Positions 50,203 through 58,454 are shown, counted from the stretch's first letter. The stretch is 64,000 bases of DNA from Bacillus sp. SJS (GCF_000732485.2 NZ_JAQV02000031.1:496001-560000); one strand, 5' to 3'. Notes: generated from the sequence alone by a model not told the origin. Made by a program: numbers and translations.

Positions 50203-51658
50203 GTCTTTTTTTCTCCAAATACCGGCCGACGGAATCGATTGTACAATCATACACGCTTTTTCCAATAGCCCTGCCAAGCTCTGTTGCAGGACCGCCGTAA
50301 GGCAATTCCTGTCCCTGCTGGGTAGCGGCAATCAGAACACTGTCCGTCGTTGTTCCAGTAGCCAGGGTTTTCGTTACAGGGTCTTGAATAAACCGGTCTG
50401 CCAAAGCCCTCGTTTTCGCTTCTGTCGCTGTAATTACAGCTTGGATGAATGCTTCCTCTGAGCAGATTCCATTTACAAATACCCATGTGTTGATCGTACC
50501 TTGGGAAGCACTCAGTCTGTCCATTCCACTCGAAGCATCTGCCGCATTGCCTGTTCCGGCAGTCACGACTGTCAATATGGAAAAGCCCGCGAGCTCGGTC
50601 ATTTTTACACTGACATCCTCCAGCTGAACCGCCGTCATCATCCCAGCCGTTTCATTCGGATCAAAGCCTTTTGACTGAATGAAACGGATTAAATCCACCT
50701 GTGCATGATCGGTGCTGTAATTTAGATCTACATGTCTGTTTAAAAAGGTCGTATACCAGCCAATACCAGCATGAACAACAGCAGAAGACAGCGTTTTTAA
50801 CGGAATTGGTGATTTTAAAGCGATGTATTCAGGGTGAATAGACAGCCATTCCTCTGTAATCCTGACTTGCTTTTCCGGGCTTCCCGGGGAATCCAGAATG
50901 ACCTGCGGGCTTTGATGGGACGGATGATAATGGCGTTTAACCTCTGCGCTGTATACCTTTTTTAATGTTCGCTCCTGCAGCGCTTCATAAGGTGTCCCGA
51001 TATCTGAAATGGCTCCTTCGCTCAAAAGCATCACTCTGTCGCAATACAGGCTGGCCATATTCAAATCGTGGAAAATAGAAACAATCGTTAAGTTCCGTTT
51101 TTTTGTCCAGCTCTTTAAACGTGAAAGAAGACTTTGCTGGAATGCAAGATCTAAATGATTCGTCGGCTCATCCAAAAGCAAAATATCCGGATCCTGGGCA
51201 AGTGCCTGAGCCAAAAAGACGCGCTGCTGTTCTCCACCGCTTAAGCTCTGGATTGAACGCCCGGCAAATCCGGCGACCCCTGTATCCTTCATCGCAAGCT
51301 CCACAAGCTCTTCATCCTCAACTGTCCACCTTGGAAGAATCCTTGCCTGATGGGGGTAGCGTCCAATACTGACCGCTTCCTTTACCGTCATGTCAAACGC
51401 TGTCTGGGTAAGCTGGGGCAGAACAGCCATCACCTTCGCCAGTTCTTTGCTGGAGTATGCCGTTACGTTCTTATTTTTTATCATGATTTGTCCTTTTGTC
51501 ACCGGCAGAATGCCTGATAGCATCTTCATCAATGTCGTTTTCCCGCTGCCATTAGGTCCGAGAATACCGAAGAACTCCCCTTCCTGGACGGAGAAACAGA
51601 TGTTATTCAATATGTTTTTTTGATGATATCCGCCAGCAATATTTTGAACTGAAATCAT
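50195..51658 (-). CDS. fused corrinoid ABC ATPase (BtuD) and cobinamide amidohydrolase (CbiZ)
   Basis: A 487-residue two-domain fusion. Residues 1-~250 are an ABC ATPase: Walker A LGPNGSGKTT, Q-loop VLPQLT, signature LSGGEQQR, Walker B ILLLDEPTNHLDL. From ~285 on it is CbiZ, which cuts the aminopropanol side chain from (pseudo)cobinamide to give cobyric acid: STDHAQVDLIRFIQSKGFD, AAGTGNAADASS-like VTAGTGNAADASSG, TGTTTDSVLIA and GPATELGRAIG. The fusion couples uptake to remodelling. It is the third gene after btuF and btuC. AAAGGAGG precedes the ATG. Confidence 0.92.
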   Translation of the reverse strand: MISVQNIAGGYHQKNILNNICFSVQEGEFFGILGPNGSGKTTLMKMLSGILPVTKGQIMIKNKNVTAYSSKELAKVMAVLPQLTQTAFDMTVKEAVSIGRYPHQARILPRWTVEDEELVELAMKDTGVAGFAGRSIQSLSGGEQQRVFLAQALAQDPDILLLDEPTNHLDLAFQQSLLSRLKSWTKKRNLTIVSIFHDLNMASLYCDRVMLLSEGAISDIGTPYEALQERTLKKVYSAEVKRHYHPSHQSPQVILDSPGSPEKQVRITEEWLSIHPEYIALKSPIPLKTLSSAVVHAGIGWYTTFLNRHVDLNYSTDHAQVDLIRFIQSKGFDPNETAGMMTAVQLEDVSVKMTELAGFSILTVVTAGTGNAADASSGMDRLSASQGTINTWVFVNGICSEEAFIQAVITATEAKTRALADRFIQDPVTKTLATGTTTDSVLIAATQQGQELPYGGPATELGRAIGKSVYDCTIDSVGRYLEKKRHA

Positions 51659-51674
51659 ATATTAACCTCCTTTC

Positions 51675-52703
51675 CTACGAACTTCTTTTCTTAGCTGCCA
51701 GAATAGCGGCAAAAACCGGGGCTCCGGCAATTGCGGTGATAATCCCAATTGGAAGCTCTACCGGTGAAATCACCGTCCTTGCCAGCAAATCAGTCAAAAT
51801 CAGAAATCCTGCTCCGAATATCATCGATAATGGAAGCAAATGGCGGTGATCACTTCCGCACAGGAGCCTCGTCATATGAGGAATAACAAGTCCGACAAAA
51901 CCAATCGTCCCGGAAACAGCAACCGCAGAACCCGTCAGCATTGAAGCGGAAATAATGATAAGAAATTGCTTCCGTTTCACATTAACTCCAATATGGCGCG
52001 CCCGGTCCTCTCCGAAGGCAAATGCATTCAATTCTCTGCTGTGCATAAGAAGCAGAAATGCACCAGCAGCTGTAAACGGCAAAATCATATGTACATATGG
52101 CCAGCCTCTCATCGAAACACTGCCAAGAAGCCAGTTCATTACCTGCCTGAGCTCCTCTCCGCTCAAAGCGATGATCAGGGAAATGAAAGAACCTAAAAAC
52201 GAGTTAAAGATAATCCCTGCTAAGATCATCGTCTCCATTGACGTTCTCCTCTGGGCGAGATAAGCAAATCCAAGGACACCAAACATGGTCAGAAATCCGG
52301 AAGCGATGCTGACGATTGGCAGGGAAAAACTGCCGAACGCCTGGAATCCAAAATAAATAACACTAACTGCTCCGAGAGATGCACCCGAGGAAACTCCGAG
52401 TGTATAAGGATCGGCTAGCGGATTTCTCAGCAGCCCCTGAAAAGCGGCACCTGATAAAGCAAGTGCCGCCCCTACAAGGCCTGCGAGGAGAACACGCGGA
52501 ATACGAATCGACATTAATATATTTTCATTTGTCTCAGAAGCCGCATTTCCGCCTAATAGAACAGAAACAATTTCAGCTGGAGAAATAGCTGCAGTACCAA
52601 TAGAAACGGCAGCTAAAAAGGCGACCGCTAAAAAAAGGATCGCCAAAGTATATTGAAAGATACGGTTATTTTGTAAAAACGTCCGGATAGATTGAGTGCG
52701 CAA
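51675..52703 (-). CDS. btuC: corrinoid ABC transporter permease BtuC
   Basis: A 342-residue FecCD-type permease with about nine or ten helices. Family stretches: RIPRVLLAGLVGAALALSGAAFQGLLRNPLADPYTLGVSSGASLGA (split across helices 2-3: GAAFQGLLRNPLADPYTLG), GWPYVH, and GFVGLVIPHMTRLLCGSDHR. The start is a TTG and overlaps btuF by 38 bases. Position under a cobalamin riboswitch and beside BtuD-CbiZ identifies the substrate as corrinoid rather than siderophore. Confidence 0.9.
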   Translation of the reverse strand: MRTQSIRTFLQNNRIFQYTLAILFLAVAFLAAVSIGTAAISPAEIVSVLLGGNAASETNENILMSIRIPRVLLAGLVGAALALSGAAFQGLLRNPLADPYTLGVSSGASLGAVSVIYFGFQAFGSFSLPIVSIASGFLTMFGVLGFAYLAQRRTSMETMILAGIIFNSFLGSFISLIIALSGEELRQVMNWLLGSVSMRGWPYVHMILPFTAAGAFLLLMHSRELNAFAFGEDRARHIGVNVKRKQFLIIISASMLTGSAVAVSGTIGFVGLVIPHMTRLLCGSDHRHLLPLSMIFGAGFLILTDLLARTVISPVELPIGIITAIAGAPVFAAILAAKKRSS

Positions 52704-53637
52704 GTTCTTCTACTCCTTCAATTAAACGCGGACCCGGTCTTGTAACTTTATCCGAATGCACGTCAAAAACTGCTTTATTTTTGATTGCGGCAACACTCTC
52801 CCAGCCTTTCCGGCTCATCACCTGTTTAATGGGATCCGGACTATAATAGCCATAGGTCGTCACAATGGTATCTGGATTCAATTTAACAATTGCTTCTTCG
52901 GTCATTTTCGGCCATCCGCTTTGTGCTGCCGCAGCATTTTCAGCTCCGACCGTCGTTAATATGTCATTAAGGAACGTGTCTTTGCCTGCTGTATAGATTT
53001 CGGGTGAAGGAGAAACCTCTACGAACACCCTTTTTCTTCGATCATCCGGGATGCTCGCTGCTTTTTCTTCGATATTGGCAAGATCCTTTTTCATTCCATC
53101 AATCATTTTCTCAGACTTCTCACCTTCTCCCGTTGCCTTCCCGATCATTTCCATAGACTCATAAACTTCTTCGAAACTTTGTGCCTCATTGACCACCACT
53201 ACATCAATTCCTGCATCCTTCAGCTGTTTCAGTCCATCAGCGGAATTATGCGCCCCTGATTCATGTGCCAGCACCAAATCAGGCTGAAGGCCAATAATTT
53301 TCTCAACATTAAAATCCATTCCGCCGACTTTTTCTTTCCTAAGAGCTTCTTCCGGATAGTTATCGTTATCGGTTACGCCAACAACTTTATCTCCCAAACC
53401 CATAGAAAAGATAATTTCCGTATTGCTCGGAATTAGAGAAACAATTTTCTTCGGCTCATCTTCAATTGTCACTTCTGAATTGGATGCATCTTTTATTTTA
53501 ATTGGAAATTCTGTTTTGTTTTCCTGTGATGCCTGCTGTTCCTTTGTTTTCTCAGGTGCTGCAGAATCAGATGCGCAGCCTCCTAAGACGCCCGCTGTCA
53601 AAAGCAGCGCTGTTAAAGCAGATAAGTACTTATTCAT
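52666..53637 (-). CDS. btuF: corrinoid-binding lipoprotein BtuF
   Basis: A 323-residue substrate-binding protein. Lipoprotein signal with lipobox Leu-Gly-Gly-Cys (SALTALLLTAGVLGGC), then a Glu/Lys-rich tether and a class III binding fold: KKIVSLIPSNTEIIFSMGLGDKVVGV, DLVLAHESG, IVKLNPDTIVTTYG, RPGPRLIEGVEEL. The ATG at 53637 has GGGGGA upstream. It is the first gene after the riboswitch and attenuator. Confidence 0.92.
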   Translation of the reverse strand: MNKYLSALTALLLTAGVLGGCASDSAAPEKTKEQQASQENKTEFPIKIKDASNSEVTIEDEPKKIVSLIPSNTEIIFSMGLGDKVVGVTDNDNYPEEALRKEKVGGMDFNVEKIIGLQPDLVLAHESGAHNSADGLKQLKDAGIDVVVVNEAQSFEEVYESMEMIGKATGEGEKSEKMIDGMKKDLANIEEKAASIPDDRRKRVFVEVSPSPEIYTAGKDTFLNDILTTVGAENAAAAQSGWPKMTEEAIVKLNPDTIVTTYGYYSPDPIKQVMSRKGWESVAAIKNKAVFDVHSDKVTRPGPRLIEGVEELAHSIYPDVFTK

Positions 53638-53712
53638 TTTTTTATCCCCCGTAATCATTCTTCAATTGCGTTGCCGTCACCAGCTCAAGCTTGGCTGGAT
53701 TTCCTGAAAAAC

Positions 53713-53741
53713 AAAAAACACCTCCCTGGCAAAAGGAGATG
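53713..53741 (-). terminator. riboswitch-controlled attenuator before btuF
   Basis: Leftward CATCTCC / GGAGGTG stem with a 9-base loop, then TTTTTTG, 76 bases before btuF. It lies directly after the cobalamin aptamer, so it is the expression platform: B12 binding should end transcription here. Confidence 0.82.
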
Positions 53742-53828
53742 ACGGTTCATGTTATGTAGACTGCATAAGCCAATAAGAGACTTTCCTGTCAACGTTAACA
53801 CCATCCTATCCTCGTAGGTATGCGGTGA

Positions 53829-53996
53829 CGAGGTGTGAGGCAGGTCTCCTGGCTCATGATCATCGCTCCCCGCTCCTTCCCATGCATTGCCGCACAGTGG
53901 ATTAAGCAGGTCACTCCCATTTACAGTGGCGGGACCGCGCCGGAGTTTAACCGGCTTCCCTTTTAAGCTGACAAAAAAATCAGCACCTACACCTTA
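53829..53996 (-). ncRNA. cobalamin (B12) riboswitch aptamer
   Basis: Read leftward, the conserved parts occur in order: AGGTGT (P1, 5' side), GGGAAGCCGGT, CGCGGTCCCGCCACTGT, GGAGTGACC, ATGCATGGGAAG, and the B12 box GAGCCAGGAGACCTGCC (B12 box at 53839-53854), closed by ACACCT. This is a class I adenosylcobalamin-type element. It controls the whole btuF-to-cblS operon. The linker 53742-53828 leads to the attenuator. Confidence 0.93.
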
Positions 53997-54023
53997 TCGA
54001 TATGAATATTTCGTACACGAAGT

Positions 54024-54052
54024 ATTATACACAACCTTAAGCCTCATGTCAG
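54024..54052 (-). promoter_or_regulatory. sigma-A promoter of the cobamide operon
   Basis: Leftward -35 CTGACA (54047-54052), 17-base spacer, -10 TATAAT (54024-54029). Transcription would start near 54017, about 20 bases before the aptamer. Confidence 0.8.
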
Positions 54053-54077
54053 TCGCTTTCTATTAACTTATGAAAAG

Positions 54078-54103
54078 GAAAAAGCAGCAGACAGCTGCTT
54101 TTC
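54078..54103 (-). terminator. terminator of the NUDIX gene
   Basis: AAAAGCAGC / GCTGCTTTT stem with a 5-base loop and T-rich tail. Confidence 0.8.
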
Positions 54104-54110
54104 ACAGTCG

Positions 54111-54728
54111 TTAATCAAAGTACACCTGTTTTTCTGCATCCCATCCATACTCAAACAAAATTCTAATCTGGCTTTCTGTAATTCTGCCAACAGAAAGTTC
54201 AGGAAGTTCATCCAGTCCAAAAAAACCTGCATCCAATGTCTCAAAACCAGTTGTGAGCTTGCCCCCTATTTCTTCACACAAAAAGAAAAGCTTATAAATA
54301 TGATAGGCTCCAGGCGGATGAGGATGGCACTTCTTGTCCATCACCGCAATCAGCCTTACTGGCTTAACTTCTAACCCAGACTCCTCAAATGCCTCCTTTG
54401 CTGCATTTTCCGAAGGACTTACCCCGATATCCGCCCATCCTCCAGGCAGGGACCAGCGACCATCCATCATCTCCCGAACGAGAAGGATCTTGTTGTCTCT
54501 AAAAACAACTGCTCTAACATCCACTTTAGGCGTCTGATAGCCTGTTTCGTTTGCGAACAATTCTGGAAGCTTTTCCATCGGCACTTCGGTATATTGGGCC
54601 ATAATCTCCTGACTCAGCTCCCTCAGACGCTCAAACCGCTCTATATCAAATTGGTCCTTTGAATAAGCAAGACCCGCCTGTGAAAGAGACTGAATCTCCT
54701 TTGCCCATGTTACCCACTTTGGCTCCAT
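54111..54728 (-). CDS. NUDIX hydrolase (YjhB-like, with N-terminal helical domain)
   Basis: A 205-residue protein that probably hydrolyses a nucleoside diphosphate derivative such as ADP-ribose. An N-terminal helical domain (1-~60) precedes the NUDIX fold. The box reads GWADIGVSPSENAAKEAFEESGL: the KEAFEE part with catalytic Glu residues is kept, while the usual first Glu is replaced by Val, as in this YjhB-like subgroup. The ATG at 54728 has AGGAGG 6 bases upstream. It is a single gene. Confidence 0.87.
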   Translation of the reverse strand: MEPKWVTWAKEIQSLSQAGLAYSKDQFDIERFERLRELSQEIMAQYTEVPMEKLPELFANETGYQTPKVDVRAVVFRDNKILLVREMMDGRWSLPGGWADIGVSPSENAAKEAFEESGLEVKPVRLIAVMDKKCHPHPPGAYHIYKLFFLCEEIGGKLTTGFETLDAGFFGLDELPELSVGRITESQIRILFEYGWDAEKQVYFD

Positions 54729-55016
54729 GATTCTCCTCCTATCCCTATCCTCTATTTGCATTGTATCCTATGTAAGGATGACATGCATAGACACGGCTTT
54801 TGATGAAGGGCTTAGCGGAATATCATCACCAAACCATTTCTCTCGTTGAGTAATTTTTATAGATTGAGTAACCGCCTTCTTATGGGACCTAGTTTCAGTT
54901 CGGAACAGGTATATTTCCCCATTTTTCAAAAAGAAGAGGTTTATCCCTTTCCAAACAGCTTGTCCCCGCTTTATATTGGTGAAGGATTTCCTATTAATGA
55001 GCGGAGGGTTCAAAAG

Positions 55017-55148
55017 ATGAGAGATATGGGCAGAAGAATAGTGATTAGTCTGGTGCTGGCAGGGATTATACTGGGGGGAATGAGTGTATCGTTTGCCAAT
55101 TTGCCGGACGAAGATCAGCGGGAAGAAAATTTAATTGTCCGCCCTTAA
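55017..55148 (+). CDS. small exported peptide (43 aa)
   Basis: A short frame with GGAGGG 8 bases before the ATG. The product MRDMGRRIVISLVLAGI... has a basic start, a hydrophobic core (about 9-27) ending in SVSFA, and an acidic tail (NLPDEDQREENLIVRP). This is a signal-peptide-like layout with a likely cleavage after SFA, releasing a 15- to 16-residue acidic peptide. A frame extending upstream has no site. A terminator follows. 54729-55016 shows no other gene. Confidence 0.6.
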   Translation: MRDMGRRIVISLVLAGIILGGMSVSFANLPDEDQREENLIVRP

Positions 55149-55169
55149 GTCGGTTCTCAAACTAAAAAG

Positions 55170-55208
55170 AGCAGCCGGGATCCTGATCCCGAACTGCCTT
55201 CTTCCTTT
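55170..55208 (+). terminator. terminator after the 43-aa peptide gene
   Basis: GCAG(C)CGGGAT / ATCCCG(AA)CTGC stem with a tight CCTG loop, followed by CTTCTTCCTTT. Confidence 0.6.
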
Positions 55209-55264
55209 AAGTTAACGTAACAATCAGGCTGCACTGACAGATACCCGCTTTTTCTTACTTTCCA

Positions 55265-55798
55265 TTATATAATCCCTTTTGAATCCTTTGGCCCCTGTTC
55301 AAGAAGGGGATCATTTTGGATGATAAGATGGGCTGTTTTTTTGGGCTCATCAATGGTTTCGTGTATTTTCTGTGCTCCGGATTTCCACTCAATGTTAACC
55401 TGGCCGTCTGCGTATTCCCGTTCCTTCGCTGTGTGTTCAGTGCAGTCTACCCAGATGGACGTGTCGAATAAATGGTGAAGTGTATTTTTCAGCAAAAATG
55501 CACCGCTTATAATAACGATATCTAGCTCTTTATGAAGCTTTGCTTTATTAATAGCCGTCTTTCCTTTACAATAGGGCATGGATTGTTCGTACCAGCTTTT
55601 GGCCGGATTTTCAGGATCAATATCCACCGGCTCCTCCGTTAATTCCTCTAAATGAACGAGAATCCCCTGTTTTACAAGTTCCCCCTGAAGTACCCGGGCC
55701 TGTGTCTCAAATCCTGATCCGGCCGTTCCGCTAACCGCAATGATCACCGGTTTTTGATTTGGTAAAATTCCCATCACCCGTTCGACAATTGTTTCCAT
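55265..55798 (-). CDS. uridine kinase-like P-loop protein lacking the Walker A lysine
   Basis: A 177-residue protein with the uridine/nucleoside kinase layout: beta-strand VIIAVSGTAGSGFETQARVLQGEL, a middle acidic region, and LDIVIISGAFLLKNTLHHLFDTSIWVDC resembling the kinase core. The P-loop is GTAGSGFE, with Phe where the essential Lys should be, so ATP binding is doubtful. The ATG at 55798 has GGGGG 6 bases upstream; an ATG 2 codons earlier is too close to that site. Probably a non-catalytic paralogue. Confidence 0.62.
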   Translation of the reverse strand: METIVERVMGILPNQKPVIIAVSGTAGSGFETQARVLQGELVKQGILVHLEELTEEPVDIDPENPAKSWYEQSMPYCKGKTAINKAKLHKELDIVIISGAFLLKNTLHHLFDTSIWVDCTEHTAKEREYADGQVNIEWKSGAQKIHETIDEPKKTAHLIIQNDPLLEQGPKDSKGII

Positions 55799-55869
55799 AT
55801 TCATCCCCCGCTATTTTCGGACATGCTTATTGAATCGATTGTACCATTAGGATCGAACAATGTCTTACT

Positions 55870-57576
55870 TCACCTATTGTTTAGGTCTTTTTTTCTGCTC
55901 ATAAGCAGCTTAAAGCTATTATCGAGCTCTGCATACTCCGGATCTCCCGGCTGCAGCAGGCTTAGCTTCCCAAGTACGGCAGAAAGTTCGGTCTCAAGAA
56001 TCAGAAGCTGTTCCTTATCATCCTGGGATTCGTTTAAAGAATCTTTTTTCTCCCATTCATTTAAAGTCATTTCATATCTGCGAATTACCTGATCCTCTTC
56101 GATGACCAGCAGACAATCAGAGAGCTTCTCCAAAAAGTAATAATCATGGGAGACAAGGAGTAATGTCCCAGAAAACAGACGGAGTGTTTCCTCCAGCTGC
56201 TCTCTTGACGGAAGATCGAGGTGATTAGTCGGTTCATCTAAAATGAGCATATCAAGTTCCTGCAAAAGGAGCCCGATTAATTTCACCTTTGTTCTTTGTC
56301 CAAGACTGAGCTCTTCAATTTTTCGGTCCATCATCTCCGCTAATCCCAGATGGGCACTCATGTCCATTGCCCGGCTTATTAGATACCGTTCCGTTAAACC
56401 GAGGGCTTGAATCGGAGTCAAATTTGCGTTTAAGTCTTCTACCTCCTGGCTCAAATTGCCGATTTTAAGAGAATGGCTGAACCATATTCGGCCTTCAGAG
56501 AGCTCCTCTTTTCCTAATAAAATGTTTAGAAAAGTCGTTTTTCCGCTTCCATTCGGTCCGATTAGTGCTGCTCTTTCTCCATGTTTCAAATAAAAGTGAC
56601 TTTGATGAAACAGCGTTCTTGAACCAAATGCTTTTGCCGCTCCAGTCCCTTCAAGAACTCGTTTCCCGCGCTTTTGGGAAGCAGAAAAATCAAAATAAAC
56701 GCTCGTATCTTCTTTAGGCTTTTCTACTTTATTCTTTTCCATTTCGGCATTCAGCCGTTTCATTTTGGATCGGATTTGGATGTCCATTTTCTTTGCTTTC
56801 ACTCTTTGAGTTTCTTTATAGCCCATAGGAAGCTTCTCATTCGTCTTGCTCTTGGTGGAATCCCTGTGAGCCTTCTCGGACCAGCTCTTTAAGTTCTCCA
56901 TCTGGCCTTCAATCCGTTTTTTATATCGCTGCTGCTTTTCATAATCCCTCTCTTGAATCTCAAACCTGCGCTGCTTCTCTTTCCTGTAAGCTGAGTAGTT
57001 CCCCTCATAGGAAATGAGCTTTCCATCGTCGAGCTCTTCAATTCTCGTTACGGTTTGATCAAGAAAATAACGATCATGAGAAATAATCAGGACCGTCCCG
57101 CTGAATTGCTGCAGTTCTGACGTCAGCCATTTGATTCCCCGCAGATCCATATGATTCGTCGGTTCATCCAGGATAAGCAAATCCGGATTCCCTTGAAGCA
57201 CATTGGTCAACGCGACCTTTAATTTTTCTCCGCCGCTTAAATGCCGCCTTTCACGATGCCCTTCCAGTGAACCAATTCCGAGCATTTTTGCGGATTTCAG
57301 CCATTCCTTAGAATGCTCCTGAACCTTTAAACTATCATCCGTATAATCAACAGACTGCTGCAGATAACCGATTTTTACTTTTTTGCTGAATCCATCTATA
57401 TAGCCTTCATCCATTGGGAGGATACCGGCAAGAATTTTTGCAAACGTTGTTTTTCCCGTCCCGTTGTACCCGGCAAGACCAATCCTGTCCCCCAAAGCTA
57501 TATCTAAATCTAAACCCTTTAAAACATCCCGTTCTCCAAAGCTTTTATTTATATTTCTTATTTTCATCAATAGCAT
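55870..57576 (-). CDS. ABC-F ribosomal protection protein (Vga/Vml/ExpZ-type)
   Basis: A ~568-residue protein with two ABC ATPase domains and no membrane part. Domain 1: Walker A GYNGTGKTT, signature LSGGEKLKVAL, Walker B LLILDEPTNHMDL. Then a basic interdomain linker (about 225-300, RYKKRIEGQMENLKSWSEKA and KAKKMDIQIRSKMKRLNAEM) that would reach the ribosomal P-site. Domain 2: GPNGSGKTT, LSLGQRTKVKL, MLILDEPTNHLDL. Such proteins displace antibiotics from ribosomes. Starts at 57576 or 57567 are equally likely. An attenuator-type leader precedes it, typical of resistance ABC-F genes. Confidence 0.87.
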   Translation of the reverse strand: MLLMKIRNINKSFGERDVLKGLDLDIALGDRIGLAGYNGTGKTTFAKILAGILPMDEGYIDGFSKKVKIGYLQQSVDYTDDSLKVQEHSKEWLKSAKMLGIGSLEGHRERRHLSGGEKLKVALTNVLQGNPDLLILDEPTNHMDLRGIKWLTSELQQFSGTVLIISHDRYFLDQTVTRIEELDDGKLISYEGNYSAYRKEKQRRFEIQERDYEKQQRYKKRIEGQMENLKSWSEKAHRDSTKSKTNEKLPMGYKETQRVKAKKMDIQIRSKMKRLNAEMEKNKVEKPKEDTSVYFDFSASQKRGKRVLEGTGAAKAFGSRTLFHQSHFYLKHGERAALIGPNGSGKTTFLNILLGKEELSEGRIWFSHSLKIGNLSQEVEDLNANLTPIQALGLTERYLISRAMDMSAHLGLAEMMDRKIEELSLGQRTKVKLIGLLLQELDMLILDEPTNHLDLPSREQLEETLRLFSGTLLLVSHDYYFLEKLSDCLLVIEEDQVIRRYEMTLNEWEKKDSLNESQDDKEQLLILETELSAVLGKLSLLQPGDPEYAELDNSFKLLMSRKKDLNNR

Positions 57577-57606
57577 ACGCAGCACATCCCACTCTTTTTT
57601 GAATAC

Positions 57607-57636
57607 AAAAAAACCTCTCAGGAACCTGAAGAGGAT
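57607..57636 (-). terminator. attenuator hairpin in the ABC-F leader
   Basis: Leftward CCTCTTCAGG / CCTGAGAGG stem (one bulged T) followed by seven T, 31 bases before the ABC-F start. It lies between promoter and gene, so it would block expression unless antitermination occurs. Confidence 0.78.
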
Positions 57637-57644
57637 GACGAATG

Positions 57645-57690
57645 CCGTATTCAAAAAAAGCCTATGCCAAAAAAACTTTTGACGGCTTTT
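57645..57690 (-). terminator. second terminator-like hairpin in the ABC-F leader
   Basis: Leftward AAAAGCC / GGCTTTTTTT arms with a 22-base loop. The 5' arm lies inside the candidate leader peptide frame, so ribosome stalling there would change folding. Confidence 0.5.
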
Positions 57691-57709
57691 GAATGAAAAA
57701 TGGGCGCAC
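57662..57709 (-). CDS. candidate 15-aa leader peptide of the ABC-F gene
   Basis: GTG-initiated frame encoding MRPFFIQKPSKVFLA, starting about 103 bases after the promoter -10 and ending just before the first hairpin's 3' arm. The ribosome site is weak (AGTAGGA, close to the start). It fits ribosome-mediated attenuation, in which drug-stalled translation opens the attenuator, but it is not proven to be translated. Confidence 0.4.
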   Translation of the reverse strand: MRPFFIQKPSKVFLA

Positions 57710-57811
57710 GAATCCTACTCTCTTTTGGTTCCTTTTTATTAAAGAAACGTCAGAAAATAAGATTACAGCTTCATTGGCCCAAATTCATTCCCTTCTGCAA
57801 ATAGTACATTT

Positions 57812-57841
57812 AGTATATTCAGAAATCACTTTAACTGTCAA
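57812..57841 (-). promoter_or_regulatory. sigma-A promoter of the ABC-F leader
   Basis: Leftward -35 TTGACA (57836-57841), 18-base spacer, -10 TATACT (57812-57817). It predicts an ~230-nt leader before the ABC-F start. Confidence 0.75.
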
Positions 57842-57844
57842 CCA

Positions 57845-58435
57845 TCATTTACAAAGAGATTGCAAATGATGGCGGACAACTCTGCTCATTTTTCTAGGAC
57901 TGCACTCATCCGGTCTGATCACACCATGAATAGCTAATCCATCAATTAAAGCAAACAGACGCTCAATCTCTATTTCTGGATCCAGGTTTTCCTTTGCCAA
58001 ACCTAATGTCATTAGCCCTGTAATGATCAGGGTAACTCCTCTCTTTATTTCATCATATAATTCAGCGCTATGCGGAGCCAGCTCACGGTCAGTAAAAGCT
58101 TTTGCGATAAACGCAAACCAAACCTCCGTTTCCGTTCTCCTTTCATCATTCAGCGGAAGGGCTTCTTCCAGCAGCATGGCCATATCTTCCATATGGTCAC
58201 CTGAAAATACAGCTCCTTCTGCTCTTTTTCTTATTTTTTCTGATATAAACTTCATCGTAAACACAATCAATTCTGATTGAGTGGAAAAATAATGCCGCAT
58301 CGATCCTGGTGAAAGACCGGCTTCTTTTGCCACATTCCGGACTGAAACCTGCTCCATTCCATCTCTCGCAACAATTCTCCATACTGCTTCGGCTATTTTT
58401 TCTTTTTGTTTTTCATGATCTACAAATTTAGGCAT
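57845..58435 (-). CDS. TetR/AcrR family regulator
   Basis: A 196-residue repressor. N-terminal helix-turn-helix VRNVAKEAGLSPGSMRHYFSTQSEL and an all-helical ligand domain of the BetI-like type (EVWFAFIAKAFTDRELAP). It is divergent from the membrane protein gene at 58521, and a perfect inverted repeat over that gene's -10 box is the probable operator. The inducer is unknown. Confidence 0.9.
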   Translation of the reverse strand: MPKFVDHEKQKEKIAEAVWRIVARDGMEQVSVRNVAKEAGLSPGSMRHYFSTQSELIVFTMKFISEKIRKRAEGAVFSGDHMEDMAMLLEEALPLNDERRTETEVWFAFIAKAFTDRELAPHSAELYDEIKRGVTLIITGLMTLGLAKENLDPEIEIERLFALIDGLAIHGVIRPDECSPRKMSRVVRHHLQSLCK

Positions 58436-58454
58436 AGTTCAAGTTTATCACATA

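Noticed and set aside
54768-55013. 81-codon leftward frame upstream of the NUDIX gene
   Set aside because: No ribosome site, no recognisable pattern and no conserved composition; it lies in the gap before the exported peptide gene.
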